Shown one piece after another: positions 1 to 8,585 of a DNA stretch of 37,897 nt (position 1 is the first letter of the stretch; each line of letters begins with the position of its first letter). The notes under the pieces were generated by a model. The model was not told where the DNA came from. It did not search any database and saw nothing but the letters and a program-made list of their open reading frames with translations. The translations under genes and the position numbers were made by a program. The stretch comes from a bacterium (GTDB lineage: Bacteria > Electryoneota > RPQS01): positions 1 through 37,897 of the forward strand of contig JADLDM010000029.1 in the NCBI GenBank assembly GCA_020846695.1, in the 5' to 3' direction.

Positions 1-11
1 ACATCCGGTAC

Positions 12-317
12 ATGACCGCGATCATTGACTTGTTGCAGTCTGCCCCCTGGTCTTACGTATCTGAATCCGACAGAAGGCTCCACATTGGTGGTCGCTATGT
101 TGTGGGTGCTGACACGGTTTGCATCCACATTTCCGGGAAGCCTTTTGTGTACAGTGAATTCTCCGTGTTTGGTATAGGGACCTATCGAACATCGAGATAT
201 TTCCCCGACACTATTTATCGGTGCTCAGAGGAAGTCTTTCAACAACACGTAAGCAGAGCCACAGAGTTCAGGAACAAGGATGTTGGAATGATAGACTTCC
301 TTCCTGACACCAACTAA
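12..317 (+). CDS. hypothetical protein, possibly partial at left edge
   Basis: A 101-residue frame from ATG at 12 to TAA at 317. The frame is open to the window edge, so this may be the end of a longer gene. I recognise no domain, signal peptide or membrane segment. The protein is rich in aromatic residues and looks like a small compact soluble domain. It reads less GC-rich than the genes that follow. It lies 31 nt before the ABC exporter gene in the same direction, but nothing links it functionally. It could be a real small gene, a gene tail, or a chance frame; no opposite-strand frame competes with it. Confidence 0.5.
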   Translation: MTAIIDLLQSAPWSYVSESDRRLHIGGRYVVGADTVCIHISGKPFVYSEFSVFGIGTYRTSRYFPDTIYRCSEEVFQQHVSRATEFRNKDVGMIDFLPDTN

Positions 318-348
318 GTCGTAGCGACGTCCGTCAAGCCATATCCTC

Positions 349-2184
349 TTGATTACTTATCTCAGTTTCATTAACCCTTTCAAGCGCTACCCGAAGTATC
401 TGATTGCTACGGCGGTGAGCACGCTTTTCTTTGTGGCGTTTAACGCGCTGTCCGTGTGGCTCGTCGCGCCCGTGCTCAGCGTGCTCTTCATGCCCGGCAA
501 GAGCGATCCCACAACAAACGCCGTGGTGGGTGAGGGGCTGCGCGGAGTTTATGATTCGCTGAAGCAGTGGTCATGGGAGATGATCGGCGGCGGCGATCCG
601 CAGCAGGTTCTGCCTCGTCTGTGTGTCGCACTGATTGCGGTCTTTGTGCTGAAGAATGTGTTTGCATATTTGCAGATGCACTTCGTCTCGTACGTCGAGC
701 AACGGATGATCAAGGACCTGCGCGAACGCGTCTATTCGCACGTGATCCGCCAGCGCTACGGATTCTTCGACTCGAGTTCGACCGGTGAACTGATGAGCGC
801 CGTGATGAACGATGTCAATCAGCTTTCCGTCACATTCCAGCGCGTGTTCACGCAGGCCGTGCGCGACCCGCTCACCGTACTCACATTGCTCGTGATTCTC
901 TTCAGCATCTCGTGGCAATTGACGCTTGCGGCGCTGCTGATTGTTCCGGCTTTCGGGATTATCTTCCGCAAGACCGGCGGCAGCCTGAAGCGCAAGAGCG
1001 GCAGAATTCAGGAGGGTATGGCGGAAATCACATCCGCGCTGCAAGAGACCATTTCCGGCGCGCGCTTAATCAAGTCTGCTTCAACGGAGCAATTTGAAAG
1101 CGAGCGCTTTGAAGGACGCTCGACACGACTCTTCCGAAACGCGCTGCGCATGGTCAGACTGGAACGTCTCGCCTCGCCTCTTTCCGAAACCATCGGCGTC
1201 GGAATCATTGCTACGGTTCTTCTGCTCGGCGGTCAGCAGGTGCTCTCAGGTTCCTTGCTCGATGCTGAAGATTTCATTCGTTTCATTGTTGTGCTGTTCT
1301 CGATGCTTGCACCCGCAAAAGCTGTTGGCAACCTGCACAACTATCTGCAAATCGGATCGGCGGCTGGCGCGCGCATCAATGCGCTGCTTGAAAAGCCGCA
1401 GGAGTTGCTCAACGAGACTGGCAAGCCTGTCACTAAGCTCGAGCGCGGCGTGCGATTTGACAACGTCTTCTTCAAATATCCGACTTCGGAACATTGGATT
1501 TTGAACAACGTCTCGTTTGAAGTTAAGCGAGGCGAGCGCGTCGCGCTGGTAGGCCGATCAGGAAGCGGGAAAACCACGCTTGCGAATCTGCTTCCGCGAT
1601 TCTATGAAGTTGAAAAAGGGCACGTGCTATGGGATGGTCAAGACGTGCGCGAGTTCAAGATTCCAGACCTGCGCAAGCACGTCAGCATCGTCAGTCAGGA
1701 TGTCTTCCTCTTCAATGAGTCCGTTCGCTACAATCTGACTTACGGCAATCCGGCGATTACCGACGAGCAATTACATGCAGCGATTGCGCGGGCGCAAGCG
1801 GCGGATTTCATCGCGCAGATGCCGCAGGGATTGGAAACCGTTGTCGGCGAGCGCGGCGCACAGCTTTCGGGCGGACAACGACAGCGCATCGCCATCGCGC
1901 GCGCGTTACTGAAAAATGCACCGCTGCTGATCTTCGACGAAGCAACCTCTGCGCTTGACAACGAATCCGAAAGACTGATTCAACACGCGCTGGAGGAATT
2001 ATTCCGGGACCGCACTGTGATCATCATCGCGCACCGTCTGAGTTCGATTCGTTTTGCAGATCGCGTGATCGTGATGGATGCGGGAGAGATTGCCGCGCAG
2101 GGCACGCACGACTCGCTGATTCAATCGAGCGAATTGTATCGCGTCCTTACACAGCAATATGAGCGGGAAGCCAGAGTCGAGTGA
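349..2184 (+). CDS. msbA: ABC exporter, MsbA/lipid A flippase-like (membrane domain + ATPase)
   Basis: A 611-residue type IV ABC half-transporter, normal length for MsbA. The N-terminal half carries about six hydrophobic segments (residues 15-330) around the cytoplasmic coupling region. The C-terminal ATPase has Walker A GRSGSGKTT (about 402-410), signature LSGGQRQR, Walker B LLIFDEATSALD and switch His in IIAHRLS. Family members flip lipid A-core or other lipid-linked glycans across the inner membrane using ATP. Placement at the head of a glycosyltransferase operon fits MsbA, although multidrug or capsule-lipid exporters of the same fold cannot be excluded. The start is TTG at 349 with no clear Shine-Dalgarno sequence; the reading begins MITYLSFINPFKRYPKY, a typical MsbA-like N-terminus. 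The stop overlaps the next gene's GTG start by four bases (GTGA). Confidence 0.9.
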   Translation: MITYLSFINPFKRYPKYLIATAVSTLFFVAFNALSVWLVAPVLSVLFMPGKSDPTTNAVVGEGLRGVYDSLKQWSWEMIGGGDPQQVLPRLCVALIAVFVLKNVFAYLQMHFVSYVEQRMIKDLRERVYSHVIRQRYGFFDSSSTGELMSAVMNDVNQLSVTFQRVFTQAVRDPLTVLTLLVILFSISWQLTLAALLIVPAFGIIFRKTGGSLKRKSGRIQEGMAEITSALQETISGARLIKSASTEQFESERFEGRSTRLFRNALRMVRLERLASPLSETIGVGIIATVLLLGGQQVLSGSLLDAEDFIRFIVVLFSMLAPAKAVGNLHNYLQIGSAAGARINALLEKPQELLNETGKPVTKLERGVRFDNVFFKYPTSEHWILNNVSFEVKRGERVALVGRSGSGKTTLANLLPRFYEVEKGHVLWDGQDVREFKIPDLRKHVSIVSQDVFLFNESVRYNLTYGNPAITDEQLHAAIARAQAADFIAQMPQGLETVVGERGAQLSGGQRQRIAIARALLKNAPLLIFDEATSALDNESERLIQHALEELFRDRTVIIIAHRLSSIRFADRVIVMDAGEIAAQGTHDSLIQSSELYRVLTQQYEREARVE

Positions 2185-3269
2185 AGCTCCTGCTGGTAAA
2201 TTCTGCAGCTCCGGAACTTTGGGGTGGCGGCGAAAAGTGGTTCGTAGAGGCCGCGAAATGGTTCACCGAAGAAGGACACCATGTCATGGTGTGCGCGAGG
2301 AGCGATTCGCGATTTGAGACGGCCGCAAGAGGGGCAGGATTGAACACAGTCTCTACGCCCTTCGGCGGCGATTTTGATCCGTTTGCAGTTGCGCGCGCAC
2401 ACAAAATACTGAAGCAAGTCAAACCGCAATGCGTGCTGACGAACTTCAACAAAGAGGCGTGGCACTTCGGTCTCGCGCGCGACAAGATGGATACGCGATT
2501 GATCGCACGGCATGGCTTTCCGCTCTGGTCGGATAAGCTGCATCACAAGCTCGTTGCAAAGCTGCTGGATCACCTGATTGTGAATGCGGAGACGATCCGC
2601 GATCGCTATCTCGCTCTTGGAATCAACGACAAGAAATTGTCCGTGATTCATAACGGAGTGTCTCAGTTCACACAGCGATTTGGTGAAATGCGCAAGCGCT
2701 TGAAGCTCGCCGACAGCACATTCTTGGCCGTCGCGGCAGGAAGACTTGAGGAGCAGAAGAGATTTGATCTGCTGCTTCAAGCATGGAGATTTGCTGACTC
2801 GCATGATGCAGATGCACATCTTGCGATCTTCGGCAGAGGCCCGCAGGAGGAGGCTCTGAAGTCTCTGACAAGAGAAATGAATTTGGAGAGCAGCGTCACT
2901 TTCGCGGGCTTTGATTCGGACTTCGCTTCACTCGTCGGAGATGCAGATCTGTTTGTGTTGACGTCGGAAAATGAGGGCACGCCGAATGCGGTGTTGGAGG
3001 CGATGAGTGCGGGTGTTCCCGTGTTAGGATTCGACGTCGGTGCGATGAAGACTCTCTTGCGCGGGAGTCTAAGTGATTTCCTTATTCGAGCGGGCGATGC
3101 CCAAGCGCTTAACGAGCGGCTTTCATATTGGATTTCTAATCGAGAGAAGCTAAGAAGTCATCGCGCGGAGTTTGCAGTCAGAGCCAAGAGCGAGTTCAGT
3201 TTTGATGTTTCGATGCGTCGCTACGTGGAAGTCTTTCAAGCCGTGGTAGATCAGAGTGCGCGAGCGTAA
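2181..3269 (+). CDS. glycosyltransferase family 4 (GT-B fold)
   Basis: A 362-residue retaining GT4 glycosyltransferase. Visible features are the N-terminal GGGEKW acceptor-side glycine motif (about residues 15-20), IHNGV near the domain boundary (about 157), AAGRLEEQKRFDLL opening the nucleotide-sugar domain, and the E-x7-E pair in ENEGTPNAVLEAMSAGVPVLG (about 262-282). Such enzymes add sugars from NDP-sugars to LPS core, O-antigen or other cell-surface glycans at the cytoplasmic face. No membrane segment is present. The GTG start at 2181 overlaps the stop of the upstream exporter (GTGA), so translation is probably coupled. The downstream frame also overlaps its end, by 14 nt. The sugar and acceptor specificity cannot be read from sequence. 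Confidence 0.9.
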   Translation: MKLLLVNSAAPELWGGGEKWFVEAAKWFTEEGHHVMVCARSDSRFETAARGAGLNTVSTPFGGDFDPFAVARAHKILKQVKPQCVLTNFNKEAWHFGLARDKMDTRLIARHGFPLWSDKLHHKLVAKLLDHLIVNAETIRDRYLALGINDKKLSVIHNGVSQFTQRFGEMRKRLKLADSTFLAVAAGRLEEQKRFDLLLQAWRFADSHDADAHLAIFGRGPQEEALKSLTREMNLESSVTFAGFDSDFASLVGDADLFVLTSENEGTPNAVLEAMSAGVPVLGFDVGAMKTLLRGSLSDFLIRAGDAQALNERLSYWISNREKLRSHRAEFAVRAKSEFSFDVSMRRYVEVFQAVVDQSARA

Positions 3270-5292
3270 GGAAGAAATCATCGGTTCGCTGGTCTTTCTC
3301 TTGGCCGTGCTCATCGGTTGGGGACCCTTTGTTTTCTTCGGTGTGCGGGAAAATTTCGGAGATCGCTTCGCGCTCCTAATTGGCGCCGGATTCGGCGCGC
3401 TTGCTGCGGGTTTCATTTACGACGCGGCGGAAAGACTGCTCGGAAAAGGCGAGGGAATCTATGCCGCAATTGTAGCGGTGACGTTCCCTGCCGCGGGAAT
3501 TGTTATCAGCCAGGCGCCGCTCTTGCCCGATGCTGCGCTGATGTTTATTACGTCGGCGTCATTGTGGTTTGCATCCCGCGCAACGGATGAAACGCGCGCG
3601 GAGAATCTGTTTTTTGTCTCGCTGCTGTCCGGAGTTTCGACGGCGTCTTTCGGATTTCAACCGGTCGCCTTTCTTCCGTTGCTTGCAGGAATTGTTGTTC
3701 ATACTCGCGCGCAATTGAAACCGCTGGATGTTCTGCTCGTCTTGCTTCCGGTGCTTGCGGGTTTGATTGTCAATCGAATGCCTTCGCTGCCCTTCGCGCA
3801 ATCGGCAACGCGGCACGTGACAATTGAGAACTCACTCGTTCAAGAGTTTTTGTTCGCATTGCCGTGGGGTGTATGGTTACTTGCGGGGATCTTCGGTAAG
3901 CGTGATTCGCTTTCGGAATCGTGGATTCGTTTTACAGCACTGAGTCTCTTCATATTGACGGGACTTTCTCTTGCACTTGGGAATTCGCCGATTGCATCGC
4001 TAGGCAGCGCGACTCCCGTGCTCGCGCTAATCACTGCGGCGCTGCTGAAATCGTGGTTTGATGCGGGAGAATCAGGACGACTCAAGAGCTTCAATTGGAT
4101 CGCCGCGCCCGCCGCGCTCGGGATGATTTCATTTCTTCTGTGGCGCGTGCTCAAGAGCGAGGACCTGCTCGTCGTCGGACACAATCACGCACTGCTGGCG
4201 GTGGCTGCAGGGCTTGTAATCTTCGTCCCGCTCTTGAAGGACATGCGACGCTGGCTCTTCTTTATGCTCGCGCTGTCGGGAGCGGTGATTGGAGCGCTGT
4301 GGTTTCTATATTCGGGTGAAGTCATCTATGAAGATCTGAAGGCCACATTCAATATCGCGCCGTGGTTGACGACCGTTGCGATGCTTGCGCTTGCGGGTGT
4401 TCGCTTCCTTTTTGGAAGGAGCATTCCCAGGGCCGCGCGCACTCCGGGTGAAAAATGTCGCTTTGACACGCTGGTTGCGAGGAGCTTCCGTAACAAAAGA
4501 GTGTGGGCGGGCGAGCCTAAAACACTTGCGCTTGCGGATGGAGACAAAGTGCGTATCGCAATTTTCGGCGATGTCACCGGCTCCGAATTTCCATTCTCTT
4601 CACGTCGTGGCGGTTATTTCGCTTTTAGGAAATTGGTTTCGGAACTCAACGAGCGCAAGCCGGATGTTGTTATATGCACCGGCGACCTTGCTTCCAACGC
4701 GACTGCGCTATCTTATCGAAGGCTGCGCGTGATGTTGAGAAATCTGCGCTTGCCGCTTCTGGTCACGCCGGGCAACCACGACCTTGTCGCTAAGCGCGTT
4801 TACAAACCGCACTACTTTCACGGGCTTTTTGGAACGGACAACGGGAGCCTTGTGCTCGCGGACCTGCGTCTTGTGTTTCTGAATACTGCATGGGGCGCAC
4901 TGAGCGATGAGCAGTTTGCATGGCTGGAAGAGACGCTCGCATCACCACATTCCGGCAAGACCCTTGTATTCTGTCACAAGCCGCTATTTGATCCGCGCGA
5001 AGGAAAATCTTACGCCATCGAGCACAGACCGGACGCGGAGAAGCTGCACGAGATATTTCGCAAGCATCGAGTCACGGCGGTTTTCTCCGGTCACATTCAT
5101 TCTCTACTGCATTCCGGGCGCGACGGCATTCACTACATCATCTCCGGCGGCGGCGGATCGAAATTGAAAACAGAAGGTGACGCGCATCACTATCTCTGGC
5201 TGACGGGCGATAGTCGTGAACTCGTGCTGGAAGCCTGCGTGCCACAAACAGGTGAGCGGCTTCTCACTCTCAATCTCTCAAATCTCTCTTGA
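3256..5292 (+). CDS. polytopic membrane domain (truncated GT-C/PMT-like) fused to calcineurin-like metallophosphoesterase
   Basis: A 678-residue fusion. Residues 1-390 hold roughly ten hydrophobic segments. One stretch, around 45-110, resembles the PMT/ArnT glycosyltransferase pattern (helix, R-rich loop, LLPDAALMF), but the first loop with the catalytic acidic pair of that family is absent. Residues 430-650 form a metallophosphoesterase: GDVTG (about 438), GDLAS (475), GNHD (506), CHKP (573) and GHIH (612). The usual His of the first D-x-H motif is Thr; all other metal ligands look intact. It sits between two LPS-type glycosyltransferases, so a phosphodiester or pyrophosphate bond in an envelope glycolipid or lipid carrier is a plausible substrate. 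That is inference. GTG start at 3256 overlaps the upstream gene; the stop overlaps the next TTG start (TTGA). Confidence 0.8.
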   Translation: MRERKEEIIGSLVFLLAVLIGWGPFVFFGVRENFGDRFALLIGAGFGALAAGFIYDAAERLLGKGEGIYAAIVAVTFPAAGIVISQAPLLPDAALMFITSASLWFASRATDETRAENLFFVSLLSGVSTASFGFQPVAFLPLLAGIVVHTRAQLKPLDVLLVLLPVLAGLIVNRMPSLPFAQSATRHVTIENSLVQEFLFALPWGVWLLAGIFGKRDSLSESWIRFTALSLFILTGLSLALGNSPIASLGSATPVLALITAALLKSWFDAGESGRLKSFNWIAAPAALGMISFLLWRVLKSEDLLVVGHNHALLAVAAGLVIFVPLLKDMRRWLFFMLALSGAVIGALWFLYSGEVIYEDLKATFNIAPWLTTVAMLALAGVRFLFGRSIPRAARTPGEKCRFDTLVARSFRNKRVWAGEPKTLALADGDKVRIAIFGDVTGSEFPFSSRRGGYFAFRKLVSELNERKPDVVICTGDLASNATALSYRRLRVMLRNLRLPLLVTPGNHDLVAKRVYKPHYFHGLFGTDNGSLVLADLRLVFLNTAWGALSDEQFAWLEETLASPHSGKTLVFCHKPLFDPREGKSYAIEHRPDAEKLHEIFRKHRVTAVFSGHIHSLLHSGRDGIHYIISGGGGSKLKTEGDAHHYLWLTGDSRELVLEACVPQTGERLLTLNLSNLS

Positions 5293-6320
5293 AGCTTCGC
5301 GGCGAAATTCCCGATCTCGGACCGAGACGAATCCTGCTGATTCAATTGCGACGCATTGGAGATGTGTTACTCTGTACACCGGCGATTCGCGCGCTCCACG
5401 AGAAGTATCCACACGCGCAGATTGACTTCGCGGCGGAAGAGCCGGGTGAAGAAGTCTTGCGTGGACATCCGCTGATCCGAAATCTGTGGCTCACACCCAA
5501 GCGCGGGCTCATGGACACGGTTTCGTTCGTTCGTAAGATGCGTCGCGAGCAATATGATTGGGTGATTGATTTCCTGGCGAACCCACGCAGCGCGCAGATG
5601 ACATTTTTCACGCGTGCGGGTGTTCGTGCGGGGCTTGCGAGGAGGGGAAGAGCGTGGGCCTACAACTACTTGTTGGAGGAAGAGCCTGAGGACGCGGATG
5701 CCTACGCGGTGGACTTGCGGCTTTCGATGCTGCGCGAATTAGGTATCGCATCTCGCTCTCGAAAGTTGGAAATCTACTGCGATCTTCAGAATGAGGCGGC
5801 GCAAGAAAGGGCTCGAGAAACTTTGCGGTCAGCATCCGGTGTGGTGGTTGCAATCGCCGCAGGAAATGCAAACAATGCGAAACGCTATCCCGCGGACTTG
5901 ACCGCGAGTGTGGTTGATCTCTTGCGCGCGCAGGGAATGAATGTGGTGCTGACGAGTGGGCCGGGTGAGGGGGAGTTCGGCGAGGCGATTCTGAAGCAGC
6001 TCAAGATTCCGGTTGTGCACATGAAAGATGCGCGTGTGGTGGACTTAACTGCGCTATATCGAAATTGCGCGCTTTATGTCGGTCCGGATTCAGGCCCGAA
6101 ACACATAGCGGTTGCATGTGGAATTCCGACCGTGACGATTTTCGGACCGGGGAGACCCTCAAATTGGAACGATGCAGAGAATCCGAATAATGTGATGCTG
6201 GTCGCGCCCTGTGACAAGCGACCGCATTGTGTAGAAGCGGAATGCGCGAAGCTTGGGCATATCAAACTGATCACGCCGCGCGAAGTGCTGGCCGCTTCGC
6301 TTAGAGCGCTGCTTCGATAG
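5289..6320 (+). CDS. glycosyltransferase family 9 (ADP-heptosyltransferase-like)
   Basis: A 343-residue GT9 protein of the WaaC/WaaF/WaaQ type. The N-terminus RRILLIQLRRIGDVLLCTPA (about residues 13-32) is the family hallmark. The C-terminal domain carries the ADP-heptose-side motif GPDSGPKHIAVACGIPTV (about 260-277) followed by IFGPG. These cytoplasmic enzymes transfer heptose from ADP-heptose to Kdo/heptose of the LPS inner core. HldD, which makes ADP-L-glycero-D-manno-heptose, is encoded at 21325-22305 in this window, giving a consistent donor supply. The TTG start overlaps the preceding stop (TTGA), so coupled translation is likely. It is the last gene of the run; the next gene is convergent and begins two bases beyond its stop, with no visible terminator between them. 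Confidence 0.9.
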   Translation: MKLRGEIPDLGPRRILLIQLRRIGDVLLCTPAIRALHEKYPHAQIDFAAEEPGEEVLRGHPLIRNLWLTPKRGLMDTVSFVRKMRREQYDWVIDFLANPRSAQMTFFTRAGVRAGLARRGRAWAYNYLLEEEPEDADAYAVDLRLSMLRELGIASRSRKLEIYCDLQNEAAQERARETLRSASGVVVAIAAGNANNAKRYPADLTASVVDLLRAQGMNVVLTSGPGEGEFGEAILKQLKIPVVHMKDARVVDLTALYRNCALYVGPDSGPKHIAVACGIPTVTIFGPGRPSNWNDAENPNNVMLVAPCDKRPHCVEAECAKLGHIKLITPREVLAASLRALLR

Positions 6321-6321
6321 C

Positions 6322-6708
6322 TCACGAGTCTCCGTGGAATTTATCCATGTCGCGGCGATCTTTTTTCGTCGGACGGCGGCCTTCGTTCTTCTTGCTGCCA
6401 TCGCGCCAAAGCCGATCTGACTCCTCAATCTGCCGAAATTTTTCGACCGTCGCCGGATCGGTGATCTCTTCGTACATGCGGTGCGCGTCTTTCTTGGAAA
6501 GATTGATGTCGGCGGATTCGAGTATCCGATAGGCGCGATAGAGTCCCTTGACACGAATTTTCAGAATCGCACCCGCATCAATCGTGTCCCCCGGATCCGC
6601 GAAGCGCTCGCCGATCATGATCTTGCCCTCGCGACACGCAGCGGTTGCCTGAGTCCGGGATTTGTAGAGCCGCGCGCGATGCAGCCAAATATCTACTCGT
6701 AGTTTCAC
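6322..6708 (-). CDS. hslR: S4-domain RNA-binding protein, Hsp15/RqcP-like
   Basis: A 128-residue protein. An S4 RNA-binding domain fills about residues 3-65, opening MKLRVDIWLHRARLYKSR, which is the signature of the heat-shock protein 15 family. A basic, charged tail (KKNEGRRPTKKDRR) follows. Hsp15 binds 50S subunits carrying stalled nascent peptidyl-tRNA and recycles them; Firmicute RqcP is the related factor in C-terminal tailing. The start is GTG at 6708, chosen because AAGGAAA lies about nine bases upstream and the neighbouring out-of-frame ATG is followed at once by a stop. Divergent from the M28 peptidase gene with 73 nt between starts. Length and architecture are normal for the family. 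Confidence 0.88.
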   Translation of the reverse strand: MKLRVDIWLHRARLYKSRTQATAACREGKIMIGERFADPGDTIDAGAILKIRVKGLYRAYRILESADINLSKKDAHRMYEEITDPATVEKFRQIEESDRLWRDGSKKNEGRRPTKKDRRDMDKFHGDS

Positions 6709-6781
6709 ATCTGTTTCCTTGCCGGTTACAAGAAGATAATATTTCCCCGCGAATAAATCCAGCAGCCAACGGGTCCCTTAT

Positions 6782-8554
6782 ATGTTCCAGATTTTCCTGA
6801 TTCTTATTCTATGTTTCTCGGCGGTCGCGCAGGCCGACGATCTGTCCGACAATTTGAAGCGCCACGTCTATTACCTCGCGGATGATGCGCGTGAAGGACG
6901 CGGTATCGGCACCAAGGGCTTGGACGATGCGGCGGATTACATCGCGGCGCAAATGAAAGAGATCGGTCTCACTCCGCCCTTCGATGGCTCCTACTTTCAG
7001 GAGTTTGATATGGGCTGGGGATTTGAGATGGGCGCGAATAACAAATTGGTCTATGGCGAAAAGAGTGCAACAACAGAAGACGGAGTGATGCCGACAGGAT
7101 TCTCTGCAGCGGGAACCGTGACAGCGCCGGTCAGGTTTGTAGGCTACGGAATAACGGCGCCAGAGTTTGAATATGATGACTATGCCGATATTGACGTGAA
7201 TGGCGCGATTGCCTTGGTGATGCGCAAAGAGCCGGGCGAATTTGATTCGACCTCAAAGTTCGAAGGACTCAATACGACTTTGCACGCGGCGCTTAGAACC
7301 AAAGCAAGCAATGCGAAGCAGCATGGCGCGGCTGCAATGCTCTTAGTTGACGGGCCGCTCTACGCGGATTCCACGCAGGCAGAGGAATTGGTCGCACCGC
7401 CTTCCAATGAAGCCTATATTGATTGCGGCATTCCGGTCATGAGAATGACGCGCAAGAAAGTCGCCGAGTTATTTCCCGAATTTGAATTGGCGAAGCTGCA
7501 ACGTTCGATTGATTCCAACACGCAACCGCGCAGTTTGGAAGTAACCAAGGATAGCGTGTCGCTCTCAACCGATCTTTCGCGTGAAACCGTGAAGGTGAAA
7601 AACGTCGGTGGAATCGTAGAGGGCGGAGACAATGTGCTGGTTCTCGGCGCGCATTATGATCACCTCGGTTACGGTCAGAGCGGAAGCCTCGACGAGAAAT
7701 TGAATGTGATTCACAACGGCGCGGATGATAACGCGAGCGGAGTTGCGGGGATTCTGGAAACTGCGCGCATGTTGAAGAAGACTCCGATCGGCTCAACGGT
7801 GCTCGTGGTCGCGTTTACGGCAGAAGAGACCGGATTGGGTGGATCAAGTCATCTGGTGAAGCATTTCCCACTCGACATGGCTCGCGTGAAGATGATGCTC
7901 AATCTTGATATGGTGGGCCGCTTGAACGACAAAGCTGAGTTCACGGTGCTGTCGTGCAAGTCCGCGGAGGAATTTTCGGGAATCGTGGATCGCGCAAGTC
8001 AGGAGACCGGTTTGACGATTACCTGCAAAGGCGACGGCTATGGGCCTTCCGATCACATGAACTTTTATCTCGCGGAAAAGCCGGTGCTCTTCTTCTTTAC
8101 GGGCGCGCACGCGGATTATCACAAGTCAACCGATGATGCGGACCTCATCAATTACAACGGTGCGGCGAAAGTGACGCAGCTTGCTTATAACACGCTGCGG
8201 GAAGTGGACTCCTTCAATTCGCCGTTGACCTATGTAAAATCGAGTGAGCCGCCGGATCAGGGCGGCGGCGCTTTTCGCGCATACTTCGGTTCGATTCCCG
8301 ATTATGCTCAGCCGGATTCTTTGATCGGAGTGCTGCTCTCCGGCGCGCGCGAAGGTGGTCCCGCTGCAACTGCAGGCATCAAAGGCGGCGACTTGCTCGT
8401 GCGCATGGGCAAGGTGAAGCTCAACAACATCTATGACTTCGTCTTCGCGCTGAAAACTTATGCGCCGGGTGATACCGTCGAAGTGGAATACATGCGCGAA
8501 AACAAGAATGAAGTTGCGCAAGTGGTTTTGAAGGCGCCGCCGCAAAAGCACTAA
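6782..8554 (+). CDS. exported M28-family zinc aminopeptidase with C-terminal PDZ domain
   Basis: A 590-residue exported peptidase. A signal peptide (MFQIFLILILCFSAVAQA, cleavage near residue 18) precedes a helical N-terminal part, a PA-like insert (about 110-240), and the M28 catalytic domain. Metal and catalytic residues are visible: His in GAHYDHLGY (about 290), Asp in NGADDNASG (312), Glu-Glu in TAEETGLGG (347), Asp in NLDMVGRL (375) and His in ADYHKSTDD (about 448). A PDZ domain (about 495-588) has the GPAATAGIKGGDLL loop. The family removes N-terminal residues from peptides using two zinc ions; a periplasmic or surface role in peptide scavenging is likely. No good Shine-Dalgarno sequence precedes ATG 6782. 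It is followed after 31 nt by the beta-propeller gene, probably one operon. Confidence 0.93.
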   Translation: MFQIFLILILCFSAVAQADDLSDNLKRHVYYLADDAREGRGIGTKGLDDAADYIAAQMKEIGLTPPFDGSYFQEFDMGWGFEMGANNKLVYGEKSATTEDGVMPTGFSAAGTVTAPVRFVGYGITAPEFEYDDYADIDVNGAIALVMRKEPGEFDSTSKFEGLNTTLHAALRTKASNAKQHGAAAMLLVDGPLYADSTQAEELVAPPSNEAYIDCGIPVMRMTRKKVAELFPEFELAKLQRSIDSNTQPRSLEVTKDSVSLSTDLSRETVKVKNVGGIVEGGDNVLVLGAHYDHLGYGQSGSLDEKLNVIHNGADDNASGVAGILETARMLKKTPIGSTVLVVAFTAEETGLGGSSHLVKHFPLDMARVKMMLNLDMVGRLNDKAEFTVLSCKSAEEFSGIVDRASQETGLTITCKGDGYGPSDHMNFYLAEKPVLFFFTGAHADYHKSTDDADLINYNGAAKVTQLAYNTLREVDSFNSPLTYVKSSEPPDQGGGAFRAYFGSIPDYAQPDSLIGVLLSGAREGGPAATAGIKGGDLLVRMGKVKLNNIYDFVFALKTYAPGDTVEVEYMRENKNEVAQVVLKAPPQKH

Positions 8555-8585
8555 GTGAACCGGAAACAGGAAATAGGAACCGGAA

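Noticed and set aside
2121-2819. 232-codon minus-strand frame
   Set aside because: Antisense to the GT4 gene, which carries all expected motifs.
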